Shown here: positions 11,545 to 19,018 of the stretch, one piece after another | Layout: each line of letters begins with the position of its first letter | Position numbering within the stretch: position 1 is the stretch's first letter | IMG/VR virus record: IMGVR_UViG_3300028008_000074 | Coordinates: 1 to 29,954 of that record | Length of the DNA: 29,954 nucleotides | DNA from: a virus | Strand: one strand, 5' to 3' | Translations under genes and position numbers: made by a program | The notes under the pieces: model-generated | Databases searched by the model: none | Seen by the model: the letters and a program-made list of their open reading frames with translations, nothing else | Told to the model about the DNA's origin: nothing

Positions 11545-11876
11545 TGGCCCGTAAGACAAAAGTTATTCGCAACACTAATGCAAAGAATCGTGTGACTGTT
11601 TCTAGCTTAAAAAAAGAGCGCGATAAGTTAGACGTTAATATATCGAATGAAATGATGTTTCAGGAGCTTAATCCTGAAGATCATCCTATTAGCTTTGAGC
11701 CTAGTGCATCGGAAAAGAAAGCATCAGAAAAAAAAGAAAAGAACATGCGAGTTAGGCTTAAAGCAATTAATCGTATGATTTCAAAAATGTCTGGTAAAAG
11801 CGGCGGCGCTGGTGGCAGAATGATGATGCCTCAGGAATATTCTAAGCGTTCTTTGTATAAACCTAAGGCAAACTAA
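11544..11876 (+). CDS. Basic protein, 110 aa, unknown
   Basis: MARKTKVIRNTNAKNRVTVS opens a charged protein with a coiled SASEKKASEKKEKNMRVRLK region, a GGAGG linker and the ending KRSLYKPKAN. No family is recognised. It is of a kind with the other basic proteins between the terminase genes. A GGTGGAGGATATACATA site gives the ribosome signal. Confidence 0.55.
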   Translation: MARKTKVIRNTNAKNRVTVSSLKKERDKLDVNISNEMMFQELNPEDHPISFEPSASEKKASEKKEKNMRVRLKAINRMISKMSGKSGGAGGRMMMPQEYSKRSLYKPKAN

Positions 11877-11888
11877 TTGGAGGTATAA

Positions 11889-12038
11889 ATGAGAATTGAA
11901 TTTTTAAGTGTAAGCATGATGCTTAATATTATTAATGAACTTCGAGCCCAAGACATAAAATTTATTTGCAAGGTTGATGATCTTGGCTGCGGGGATATTT
12001 GGTTAGAGCATGGAAAAGTCTCAAAAATCGCTGCTTAA
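11889..12038 (+). CDS. 49-aa protein, unknown
   Basis: MRIEFLSVSMMLNIINELRA then CKVDDLGCGDIWLEHGKVSK: an alternating helix/strand protein that is not basic, unlike its neighbours. GGAGG lies five bases before the ATG, the best ribosome site in this cluster. No family is recognised. Its end overlaps the next gene by 29 bases. Confidence 0.55.
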   Translation: MRIEFLSVSMMLNIINELRAQDIKFICKVDDLGCGDIWLEHGKVSKIAA

Positions 12039-12246
12039 TTGGGGCAAGCAGAAGTGGCGCACTAAGTCTGGCAAAAAGTCTAGTGAGACTGGTGAGCGTT
12101 ATCTTCCTAGTAAGGCTATTGCTGCTCTTAGTGATTCTGAATATGCAGCTACAACCAGAGCTAAACGAAAGGGTAAGGCAGCAGGTAAGCAGCATGTGGC
12201 TCAACCGAAAGCTATTGCCAAGAAAGTAAGGCAGTACAGAACATGA
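12010..12246 (+). CDS. Small basic conserved protein, unknown
   Basis: A 78-residue protein with KSLLNWGKQKWRTKSGKKSS, then ETGERYLPSKAIAALSDSEY, then a K/R/A-rich end with RAKRKGKAAGKQHVAQPKAI. This 'LxxWxxQxWxTKSGK.S..TGERYLP' pattern recurs in marine phage and large algal virus proteins. I give no function. It overlaps genes at both sides (29 and 4 bases). Confidence 0.6.
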   Translation: MEKSQKSLLNWGKQKWRTKSGKKSSETGERYLPSKAIAALSDSEYAATTRAKRKGKAAGKQHVAQPKAIAKKVRQYRT

Positions 12247-12443
12247 GTTTTACCTCTACGCTAAAGCCAGAAGAGATTAGTATGCTGCGTAAGATAGTAC
12301 GCAAGGTTCACTTTGCTCATGTGGTTGATAAGTTGGGCGAATCATTTGTTGATGATTATAAGTGCGATCAGCTTATAAATAGTATTGCGCCTGAGGTTGT
12401 GGAAAACATGATTCGTTTTGGAGTCAACAAGGGGCTTAGATGA
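12243..12443 (+). CDS. Small protein before the large terminase, unknown
   Basis: A 66-residue protein (KPEEISMLRKIVRKVHFAHV, then ESFVDDYKCDQLINSIAPEV). It is helical with a mild charge. Start and stop overlap the flanking genes by four bases each (ATGA both times), so it is co-translated with the large terminase. No family is recognised. Confidence 0.6.
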   Translation: MSFTSTLKPEEISMLRKIVRKVHFAHVVDKLGESFVDDYKCDQLINSIAPEVVENMIRFGVNKGLR

Positions 12444-13963
12444 CTGACTTCAAGTACAAACCAGATGGTGACGTACTCAAAGCTTTTATGAAAGACGACA
12501 CTTTCTTTCGTGGCATAAGAGGCCCAGTTGGTTCTGGTAAGTCTGTTGGTTGCTGTGTTGAAGTATTTCGCCGCGCGCTTTCTCAAAAGAAATCAGAGGG
12601 CGGTATACGCAAAAGCCGTTGGGCTATTATTCGTAATACCAATCCACAGCTAAGAACTACCACTATTAAGACTTGGCTTGATTGGTTTCCCGAAAGCGAC
12701 TGGGGTAGATTTACTTGGTCTGTTCCGTACACTCACCGCATTAAAAAAGGAGACATAGACCTTGAGGTTATTTTCCTTGCACTTGATAGGCCAGAAGATG
12801 TTAAAAAACTCTTATCTTTGGAACTTACCGGCATCTGGATTAACGAGGCGCGAGAGATTCCTAAAAGTATTATTGATGCCTGTACGATGCGTGTTGGGCG
12901 GTTTCCTTCTATGCGTGATGGTGGCCCTAGTTGGACTGGCGTTATTGCCGATACCAATGCCCCTGAAGAAGATCATTGGTGGCCCATTATGGCTGGAGAG
13001 GTTCCAATCCCAGATCATATACCGCGTGAGCAAGCTAAGATGCTGGTTAAACCAGACAACTGGTCTTTCTATACGCAGCCCTCTGGGATGGTGGCGCAGA
13101 AGAATGAAGAAGGTGAAGTAGAGGGTTACGTTCCAAACACTAAGGCTGAGAACACAAAGCATATGTTGAAGTCTTATTACCCTAATTTAATTCAAGGTAA
13201 GACAAAAAGTTGGATAGATGTTTATGTAATGAACCAGCTTGGAACCATTCAAGATGGCAAACCTATATACCCAATGTTCGCAGCAGACACACATGTTGCA
13301 AAAGAAGAAATCGCCATTGCCGCTTCGTTGCCCCTTTATGTAGGCTTAGACTTTGGCCTAACCCCCGCCGCCGTGCTAGGGCAAAAGGTAAGGGGAAGAT
13401 GGCTAATCCAAGCTGAAGTCGTTGCATTCGATATGGGCATTGTAAGATTTGCCGAGGTGCTGCGACAAGAAATAGCCACAAGGTTTTCAGAATGTTCTGA
13501 TGTATATATTTATGGCGATCCAGCGGGAGACTTTAGAGCGCAGACTGATGAATCGACTCCTTTTCATATTCTGCGCGGTGCTGGCTTGAAGGCGTTTCCA
13601 GCGCCCTCCAACTCTGTTGACCTACGTCTTGAATCAGTTAGCTCCCAGCTGAACAAGATGACCGAAGGTAAGCCAGCATTTTTAATTGATAGGCGTTGCC
13701 CACAGCTTATTAAAGGTTTTGAGGGTGGCTATCAGTATAAGCGCATGGAGGTGTCTGGTGAAAGATATGCTGACAAACCAGATAAAAACATGTATTCGCA
13801 TATTCATGATGCGCTTCAATACCTCTTGCTAGGTGCTGGCGAAGGACGAGCCTTGATGAATAATCAGAAACCGTCTAAGCCTGTAGTAGCTAAAAGAAAC
13901 TTTGATGTGTTTAACAAAGGCCCACGTATGCGAAGATCCGCTAGCGTTTGGTCTAGGATGTAG
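12440..13963 (+). CDS. terL: Terminase large subunit
   Basis: A 507-residue packaging motor. The ATPase domain has Walker A GPVGSGKS at 28-35 and Walker B GIWINEA at 131-137. In the latter, N and E occupy the usual D-E places. The nuclease domain has D304 in GLDFG, D360 in YGDPAG, and D457 in SHIHDALQYLLLG, the metal-binding acids of the RNase-H-like fold. The length is normal. It pumps DNA into the prohead through the portal, encoded 240 bases on. The four-base overlap with the upstream gene shows coupling. Confidence 0.9.
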   Translation: MTDFKYKPDGDVLKAFMKDDTFFRGIRGPVGSGKSVGCCVEVFRRALSQKKSEGGIRKSRWAIIRNTNPQLRTTTIKTWLDWFPESDWGRFTWSVPYTHRIKKGDIDLEVIFLALDRPEDVKKLLSLELTGIWINEAREIPKSIIDACTMRVGRFPSMRDGGPSWTGVIADTNAPEEDHWWPIMAGEVPIPDHIPREQAKMLVKPDNWSFYTQPSGMVAQKNEEGEVEGYVPNTKAENTKHMLKSYYPNLIQGKTKSWIDVYVMNQLGTIQDGKPIYPMFAADTHVAKEEIAIAASLPLYVGLDFGLTPAAVLGQKVRGRWLIQAEVVAFDMGIVRFAEVLRQEIATRFSECSDVYIYGDPAGDFRAQTDESTPFHILRGAGLKAFPAPSNSVDLRLESVSSQLNKMTEGKPAFLIDRRCPQLIKGFEGGYQYKRMEVSGERYADKPDKNMYSHIHDALQYLLLGAGEGRALMNNQKPSKPVVAKRNFDVFNKGPRMRRSASVWSRM

Positions 13964-13972
13964 GAGATAGCT

Positions 13973-14206
13973 ATGTGTTTTCCAAGTGGGCCTTCTAGTG
14001 ACGAAAAGCAAGCAGCGGCAGATCAAAGAATTGCAGCAGAACAAGCTAAGCGAGAAGAAGTAGAAAAACGTGCAGGAAGCAAACGTGAAGATATTAGCGA
14101 GGCTTTATCTGCAAAAACGCAACAACGCGGTATGCGCGGCGGTCGTGGTCGTAGATCCTTGTTTCGTGCTGGCGGCGCTGGATTCTTAGGACGGTTTAAC
14201 TCATGA
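13973..14206 (+). CDS. Small head-module protein, MCFPSGPSS start
   Basis: A 77-residue protein with a charged coiled helix (DEKQAAADQRIAAEQAKREE) and a glycine/arginine-rich end (RGMRGGRGRRSLFRAGGAGF then LGRFNS). The basic GR/SLF tail is typical of small proteins between terminase and portal in marine podoviruses. In T7 the comparable small protein gp7.3 is a virion component, but homology here is only suggested. AGGAG ribosome site, and four-base overlap with the portal gene. Confidence 0.6.
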   Translation: MCFPSGPSSDEKQAAADQRIAAEQAKREEVEKRAGSKREDISEALSAKTQQRGMRGGRGRRSLFRAGGAGFLGRFNS

Positions 14207-15747
14207 ATACATTGGCAGAGCAAAAACTAAAGAAGTACCAGAAGGCAAAAGCCTTTCGGGAAAACTGGGTTCCTCTCTTTGAGGAGTGTTATGAATACGC
14301 TCTGCCTCAACGTGAGTCGTTTTATTATGAAGAAGCTGGACAACGCAGAGATGAAAAGATCTTTGATGAAACAGCGGTAGTTGGTGTTCAAGAGTTTGCT
14401 AGCAGATTGCAGTCTGGCATTGTGCCTAACTTTGCTAGGTGGGCTGATCTTATGTCTGGCAGTGAAGTGCCAAAGGATCAGCGTGAAGCGATTGATAATG
14501 AGCTAGATGAAGTTACTGAATATGTATTCGAGGTATTACAAAACTCTAATTTTAGCCAAGAGGTTCATGAATCTTTCATGGACTTGGCTGTTGGTACTGG
14601 TGTCTTGTGCGTCGAAGAAGGGGATTCAATTAATCCAGTAAACTTTACCGCAATACCCCTTCCACATGTCGTACTTGATACTGGGCCAGACGATAAGATT
14701 GATCATGTATTTAGAGAGCGCAAAAAGATCCCTTTTGATGAACTACGGATTCTTTTCCCTAATGGTCAGTTTGACCCAAAAGTTGAGCAGCAAATGGGCA
14801 AGGATAGAGAAACTACTGTTCTTGAACTTGTATGCCGCGACTATAGTAAGCGAAACGAAGAAGCTTACTATCACTATGCATTCTGCATGAGTACCAAAAC
14901 AACGCTATACGAAAAACAAATGAAGGGTGTGGGGTCTAATCCTTTTATTTGTTTTAGATGGTCTAAGTGTTCTGGTGAAGTATATGGTCGTGGGCCTATT
15001 CTTAATGCTCTATCTGCTATTAAAACTACGAACTTAACTATTGAGCTTATTCTTGAAAATGCTCAGATGTCTATATCTGGTATATATCAGATGGAAGATG
15101 ATGGTGTAGTTAATGTTGATACAATTAATTTAGTACCGGGAACGATTATACCAAAGGCTATGGGGTCTGCTGGCCTTCAGCCTATACAAGCAGCGGGTCG
15201 ATTTGATGTAGCGCAGCTTGTTCTTAATGATATGCGCCTTAATATTCGTAAGGCTTTGTTCATGGATATGCTTGCTGATCCTAACAAAACTCCTGCGACT
15301 GCAACTGAGGTAGCCGAAAGAATGGCTGACTTATCTAGGAGAATGGGTTCTTCATTTGGAAGGTTGCAAGCAGAACTCGTGCAGCCCGTACTTCAGCGTG
15401 TAATTTACATCCTAAAGAAGCAGGGCCGCATAGAAGTACCTACAGTAAATGGTAGGGAGGTTAAAGTGCGTTCTGTATCTCCTCTTGCTCAAGCGCAAGC
15501 AAATGAGGATATCTCAAGTGTTGCGCGTTTCTTAGAGCTTGTTGGTGGAGCCTTTGGCCCTGAGATGATGCAGATGTTAATTGATTCAGAAAAAACAGCT
15601 ATATTTTTATCTAAAAAGTTTGGTGTACCAGAGAGCTTGATTCGTGATGAGGAACAGCGTAGACAAATAGCTGCGGTTGCACAGCAAATGGCTCAGCAGC
15701 AAATGGCTCAACAGCAACAAGGAATGCAAGTTGGCGACGAAGGCTAA
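14203..15747 (+). CDS. Portal (head-tail connector) protein, T7 gp8-like
   Basis: A 514-residue protein beginning with a helix and FRENWVPLFEECYEYALPQR. Other marks are GVQEFASRLQSGIVPNFARW near 64-83, PFICFRWSKCSGEVYGRGPI near 246-265, a DPNKTPATATEVAERM segment, and a Q/M-rich end. This is the T7-type head-tail connector family. Twelve copies form the ring at the capsid vertex through which DNA enters and leaves. Its C-terminal low-complexity repeat (MAQQQ) is usual. It overlaps genes on both sides. Confidence 0.85.
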   Translation: MNTLAEQKLKKYQKAKAFRENWVPLFEECYEYALPQRESFYYEEAGQRRDEKIFDETAVVGVQEFASRLQSGIVPNFARWADLMSGSEVPKDQREAIDNELDEVTEYVFEVLQNSNFSQEVHESFMDLAVGTGVLCVEEGDSINPVNFTAIPLPHVVLDTGPDDKIDHVFRERKKIPFDELRILFPNGQFDPKVEQQMGKDRETTVLELVCRDYSKRNEEAYYHYAFCMSTKTTLYEKQMKGVGSNPFICFRWSKCSGEVYGRGPILNALSAIKTTNLTIELILENAQMSISGIYQMEDDGVVNVDTINLVPGTIIPKAMGSAGLQPIQAAGRFDVAQLVLNDMRLNIRKALFMDMLADPNKTPATATEVAERMADLSRRMGSSFGRLQAELVQPVLQRVIYILKKQGRIEVPTVNGREVKVRSVSPLAQAQANEDISSVARFLELVGGAFGPEMMQMLIDSEKTAIFLSKKFGVPESLIRDEEQRRQIAAVAQQMAQQQMAQQQQGMQVGDEG

Positions 15748-15991
15748 TATTGGCATAGACGGAATACAGCGTCACGTAGATAGAGACGTTGAAATAAGTA
15801 AGAATATAGCTCAAATATTTAACACGCCTACTGGAAAGGCTGTGCTTCAATATCTCAGGTCTGTAACCATTGAGATGGTTAATGGGCCTAATGTATCTAC
15901 AGAAGAGCTAAGGCATATAGAGGGGCAGCGATATATTGTTGGCCTTCTTGAACAGCGCATATCACATGCACATAGGAGTAAAGACAAATGA
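15731..15991 (+). CDS. Bbp19-like small head protein
   Basis: An 86-residue protein. KNIAQIFNTPTGKAVLQYLR and then RHIEGQRYIVGLLEQRI match the Bbp19-like phage protein pattern (F.TP.G..VL..L, then a G.R..V...I helix), usually found beside the portal. The start is most likely TTG at 15731: AAGGA lies seven bases upstream and no ATG is placed better. A longer reading would run inside the portal's Q-rich end. It overlaps the portal by 17 bases and the scaffold by four. Confidence 0.55.
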   Translation: MATKANIGIDGIQRHVDRDVEISKNIAQIFNTPTGKAVLQYLRSVTIEMVNGPNVSTEELRHIEGQRYIVGLLEQRISHAHRSKDK

Positions 15992-16725
15992 ATGATGAAT
16001 CAGCAATCGAAGCAGCGGAAGCAGATGGCCGTGATTTTGTAACTCAAGAGGATGTAGATCAAGCGGCTGCACCTGAGCGCCCAGAGTGGTTGCCTGAAAA
16101 ATATAAAACAGGTGAAGACCTAGCAAAAGCGTATAAGGAACTTGAATCCAAGCTTGGTGGCAAGGATGAAGAAATACGAGAGGCTTTGCTTGAGGAAATA
16201 AAAACAGAAGCTTTTGCTGATAGGCCAGAAACTGCTGGTGATTATCAGCTTCCAGATATTGTTGACGATGATCTTGCTGTTGATAATGAGCTTTTGCAGT
16301 GGTGGTCTGAACATTCTTTTGAAAACGGCTACGGTCAGGAAGAGTTTCAAAAGGGCATAGAAATGTATGCTCAGGCAATTAATGGAAGCCAGCCAGATAT
16401 AGAAGCTGAGTCAGCAAAGCTTGGTGATAATGCCAGCACAAGAATTGAAGCTGCGTCTATGTTTGCTAATAAGTTTTTTCCAGAAGATGCACTGCCAGCA
16501 ATTGAGCGTATGTGCGAATCTCACGAAGGCATTATAGCGCTAGAAACCATTATGGAAAAAATGAAGGATGGTAATTTTGCTGGTAATACTAGCCCATCTC
16601 CATCTCTTGATGAGACTGGATTAAAGGAATTGATGAAAGACCCAAGATATTGGGAGCCTAAAAGTAGAGATCCAAACTATATAAAGCAGATAGACGATGG
16701 CTGGCAACGACTTCACAGAAGTTAA
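15988..16725 (+). CDS. Capsid assembly scaffolding protein
   Basis: A 245-residue very acidic, helical protein. It contains PERPEWLPEKYKTGEDLAKA near 29-48, where WLPEKYKTGEDLAKAYKELE is the usual opening of T7 gp9-like scaffolds. A predicted coiled stretch and a conserved C-terminal helix (DPNYIKQIDDGWQRLH) follow. Scaffold guides prohead assembly and then leaves before packaging. Its position between portal and capsid is canonical. Confidence 0.8.
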   Translation: MNDESAIEAAEADGRDFVTQEDVDQAAAPERPEWLPEKYKTGEDLAKAYKELESKLGGKDEEIREALLEEIKTEAFADRPETAGDYQLPDIVDDDLAVDNELLQWWSEHSFENGYGQEEFQKGIEMYAQAINGSQPDIEAESAKLGDNASTRIEAASMFANKFFPEDALPAIERMCESHEGIIALETIMEKMKDGNFAGNTSPSPSLDETGLKELMKDPRYWEPKSRDPNYIKQIDDGWQRLHRS

Positions 16726-17236
16726 GATTATAAAAAGGGGGAGTTATTATTTGACTCCCCTTAAATCTTTTCACATTGATGAGCTTGAAAAAGTTCTTTC
16801 AAAAGAAAATCGCAGAGAAATAAAATTACTTGGATACTGCGATGTAAGGACTGCATTAGAGGTAATGAGCAAAACATCTGAGGCTTATGTTTGTCGTAAA
16901 GATGGGGGTGAGCTTTTGTTTGTTGGCGGTCTTTGGTTCTGCGAAGATCAAGACTGGCCTCAAATGTTTGCTATGTTCTCCAATAAAATAAGGGAAAACT
17001 TTACTATGCTAGCGCGTGGATCAAAGATGTTGGTAGAGTTTTTTGATCAAAGCCAATCGCATATGTCTATGACAATTCTTGCTGATTACGAAGGCATGGT
17101 AAGCTGGGCAACGTGGCTAGGCTTTGATCCTGTTGGTGTGTCTACGCAGAACGGAAATAAGTATGTTGAATTTGTTCGTTGCAATTTAGATCAAAATTGT
17201 GTTTATGATGAACCACGACAGCCCGTAATACATTGA
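16697..17236 (+). CDS. DUF2833 protein, T7 gp13-like, acetyltransferase-like fold
   Basis: A 179-residue protein with the GNAT-like layout of DUF2833: a first strand and helix (PLKSFHIDELEKVL), AYVCRKDGGELLFVGGLWFC near 67-86, and a late WATWLGFDPVGVSTQNGNKY near 146-165. In T7 the related gp13 is needed for proper assembly of internal virion proteins. No enzymatic activity has been established. It overlaps the scaffold gene by 29 bases. The stop is followed in frame by 18 sense codons, noted separately. Confidence 0.65.
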   Translation: MAGNDFTEVKIIKRGSYYLTPLKSFHIDELEKVLSKENRREIKLLGYCDVRTALEVMSKTSEAYVCRKDGGELLFVGGLWFCEDQDWPQMFAMFSNKIRENFTMLARGSKMLVEFFDQSQSHMSMTILADYEGMVSWATWLGFDPVGVSTQNGNKYVEFVRCNLDQNCVYDEPRQPVIH

Positions 17237-17293
17237 GAGGCCCGTAAGGATACCCTCGCTGAGATAGAAAAGCGGATACCTGTGATTAACTGA
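17237..17293 (+). other. In-frame coding-like extension after the gp13-like stop
   Basis: After the TGA at 17234-17236 the same frame reads EARKDTLAEIEKRIPVIN and then TGA. The segment is charged, helix-like and has no start codon apart from a GTG three codons from its end. The main gene ends PVIH and the extension ends PVIN. A direct repeat GGATACC (17248-17254 and 17274-17280) lies here. Confidence 0.3.
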
Positions 17294-17315
17294 AACTTCT
17301 AATAGGACTGTAAAA

Positions 17316-18125
17316 ATGGCTAATACTATAGACGTAGCTTTTATCAAGCAGTTTGAAACTGAAGTACATATGGCGTATCAGCGTATGGGTTCCAAGTTAC
17401 GGAATACTGTTCGTACGACAAATGTCACAGGTTCAACTGCTCGTTTCCAAGTAATTGGAAAAGGCACTGCAAGTACTAAATCTCGCAACGGTAATGTAAC
17501 TCCAATGGAGTTAGCGCACACCAATGTCGAAGTAACAATGGCTGACTTCTATGCCTCAGAGTACATGGACAAGCTTGATGACTTAAAGATTAACATCAAC
17601 GAGCGTCAAGCTGTAGCTCAATCTGCTGCTGCTGCACTTGGTCGTAAGACTGATGAAATCTTGGTCACAGCAATGGATGCTGGTGCTAACAGCACTCAGA
17701 TTGGTTCAACTGGCAGCGCAGTAAGCAAAGCTGACTTGCTGTCATTGTTTGAAACTCTTGGAAATGCTGACGTTCCAGAAGATGGGCAACGCTATTTAGC
17801 TATGTCTCCTTCTGGTTTTGCTGACTTGTTTAACATTAACGAGTTTGCTTCTTCTGATTACGTTGGCCCTCAGAATCTGCCATTTGCTGGCGGTATGACA
17901 ATGAAAGAGTTCTTGGGATTCAAGATCTTTTCAACGTCTGCTGTAGCTGGTGGTAAAAACTTTTCGTACCATACATCTTCAGTAGGGCTTGGCGTAAATG
18001 CTGATGTTCAAACTGAGGTAAACTATATTGCGGAAAAAGTCTCACACCTTGCCACATCAATGATGTCTATGGGTGCTGTCGTTATTGATAGCGATGGTAT
18101 CTATGAAGTCCTTGATAATAACTAA
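17316..18125 (+). CDS. Major capsid protein
   Basis: A 269-residue protein starting MANTIDVAFIKQFETEVHMA, with a TARFQVIGKGTASTKSRNGN strand region, DDLKININERQAVAQSAAAA near 89-108, and a LAMSPSGFADLF segment. This is the capsid family of short-tailed marine phages with the HK97 fold. It is shorter than T7 gp10 (345 residues). A small gap of 79 bases upstream is the largest in this part of the late block and could hold a promoter. Ribosome site TAGGAC. Confidence 0.8.
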   Translation: MANTIDVAFIKQFETEVHMAYQRMGSKLRNTVRTTNVTGSTARFQVIGKGTASTKSRNGNVTPMELAHTNVEVTMADFYASEYMDKLDDLKININERQAVAQSAAAALGRKTDEILVTAMDAGANSTQIGSTGSAVSKADLLSLFETLGNADVPEDGQRYLAMSPSGFADLFNINEFASSDYVGPQNLPFAGGMTMKEFLGFKIFSTSAVAGGKNFSYHTSSVGLGVNADVQTEVNYIAEKVSHLATSMMSMGAVVIDSDGIYEVLDNN

Positions 18126-18136
18126 GAGGATTAATC

Positions 18137-18400
18137 ATGGCTTATAATTCAGCAAACCTTACTCGTCTTGGTGGTGCGTCTAATGGTGATCTTTGGCTTT
18201 ATAGCTCTGCCGATGCTATTGGAACTGTAAACACAAGCGGTTATTTTAACGATGCAGCAAACATGCTTTCTGTTCGTGATGTAATCATTGTTTGTGATAC
18301 AAACACACCAACAACAAACTTTGTTAATGTTCTATCGAACACTGGCACTGTAGTCGATGTTTCAGATGGCACTGCCATTGCTGAAACTGATGGCGATTAA
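18137..18400 (+). CDS. Small capsid-associated protein, possible decoration
   Basis: An 87-residue beta-rich protein beginning MAYNSANLTRLGGASNGDLW, then YSSADAIGTVNTSGYFNDAA and a VRDVIIVCDTN strand. Small proteins with the MAYNSANLTRLGG opening directly follow capsid genes in many phages. They are thought to decorate or stabilise the head, though this is unproven. A GAGGA ribosome site lies six bases upstream. The 33-base gap after it holds a strong hairpin. Confidence 0.6.
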   Translation: MAYNSANLTRLGGASNGDLWLYSSADAIGTVNTSGYFNDAANMLSVRDVIIVCDTNTPTTNFVNVLSNTGTVVDVSDGTAIAETDGD

Positions 18401-18401
18401 T

Positions 18402-18436
18402 AAAGGAGTGGGGGCTTCGGCCCCCAAACCAACATG
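18402..18436 (+). promoter_or_regulatory. Hairpin-bridged ribosome binding site of tail tubular A
   Basis: AAAGGAG (18402-18408) is 25 bases from the ATG at 18434, too far for normal initiation. Between them lies T-GGGGGC-TTCG-GCCCCC-A (18409-18426), a 7-bp stem with a C(UUCG)G tetraloop. Folding it out leaves exactly seven bases (18427-18433) between Shine-Dalgarno and ATG. No other Shine-Dalgarno is present. There is no T run, so a simple terminator is unlikely. Confidence 0.65.
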
Positions 18437-19018
18437 CCAAGAGTAGCTGATTCATCATTAGAAGTTGCAAGTAACGCATTATATCTTATTGGTGCTGACG
18501 GGATTACCGACTTTGCAGCTAGTACATCTGAAGCAAAAGTAGCTAATGCTTTATATGAAGACATTATTCAGACTTCATTTGCTTCTTTTCGTTGGCGCTT
18601 TGCTACAACTCAAATAAATCTTACACGTTTAGCAACTGCCCCAAAGGGTAGGTTCTCAGCGTCTTATCATATTCCAGCATCTTGCGTTACCGTAATAAGC
18701 GCAACCATTAATGATGCACTAATTAAGTACGACATCTACGGCAATAAAATATTCTGTGACGCGGATGCAAGCGATACTGTTGTCTTAGATTATGTTGAGA
18801 GAGCGCCTGAGTCTAGCTGGCCTTCTTATTTTACTACAGCAATTGAGTTTACTCTTGCTGGTTCCTTTGCAATCTCTTTGGCTAGAGATGCACAGCTTGC
18901 TCAGTTAATGGAGCAGAAAGCTGCGGCATTGTTTATGAAAGCTAGGAACATTGATTCTCAGCAGCAAACAACGCGCAAGCTAACAACATCGAGGTTTATT
19001 GCTGAAAGGCGCAGTTAA
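18434..19018 (+). CDS. Tail tubular protein A (T7 gp11-like)
   Basis: A 194-residue protein. SSLEVASNALYLIGADGITD near 7-26 is the usual opening, followed by FRWRFATTQINLTRLATAPK and a VVLDYVERAPESSWPSYFTT strand-loop typical of tail tubular A. It forms the adaptor ring between portal and nozzle. The length is close to T7 gp11 (196). Its start codon is fixed by the conserved N-terminus even though the Shine-Dalgarno is far away. Confidence 0.85.
   Translation: MPRVADSSLEVASNALYLIGADGITDFAASTSEAKVANALYEDIIQTSFASFRWRFATTQINLTRLATAPKGRFSASYHIPASCVTVISATINDALIKYDIYGNKIFCDADASDTVVLDYVERAPESSWPSYFTTAIEFTLAGSFAISLARDAQLAQLMEQKAAALFMKARNIDSQQQTTRKLTTSRFIAERRS

Noticed and set aside
15962-16378. 138-codon minus-strand frame
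   Set aside because: It is antisense to the scaffold gene, and rich in H, Q and L as expected from reversed acidic codons.
18409-18426. Simple intrinsic terminator after the capsid genes
   Set aside because: The stem is strong but no T run follows, and its spacing to the Shine-Dalgarno and ATG fits a translational role better.
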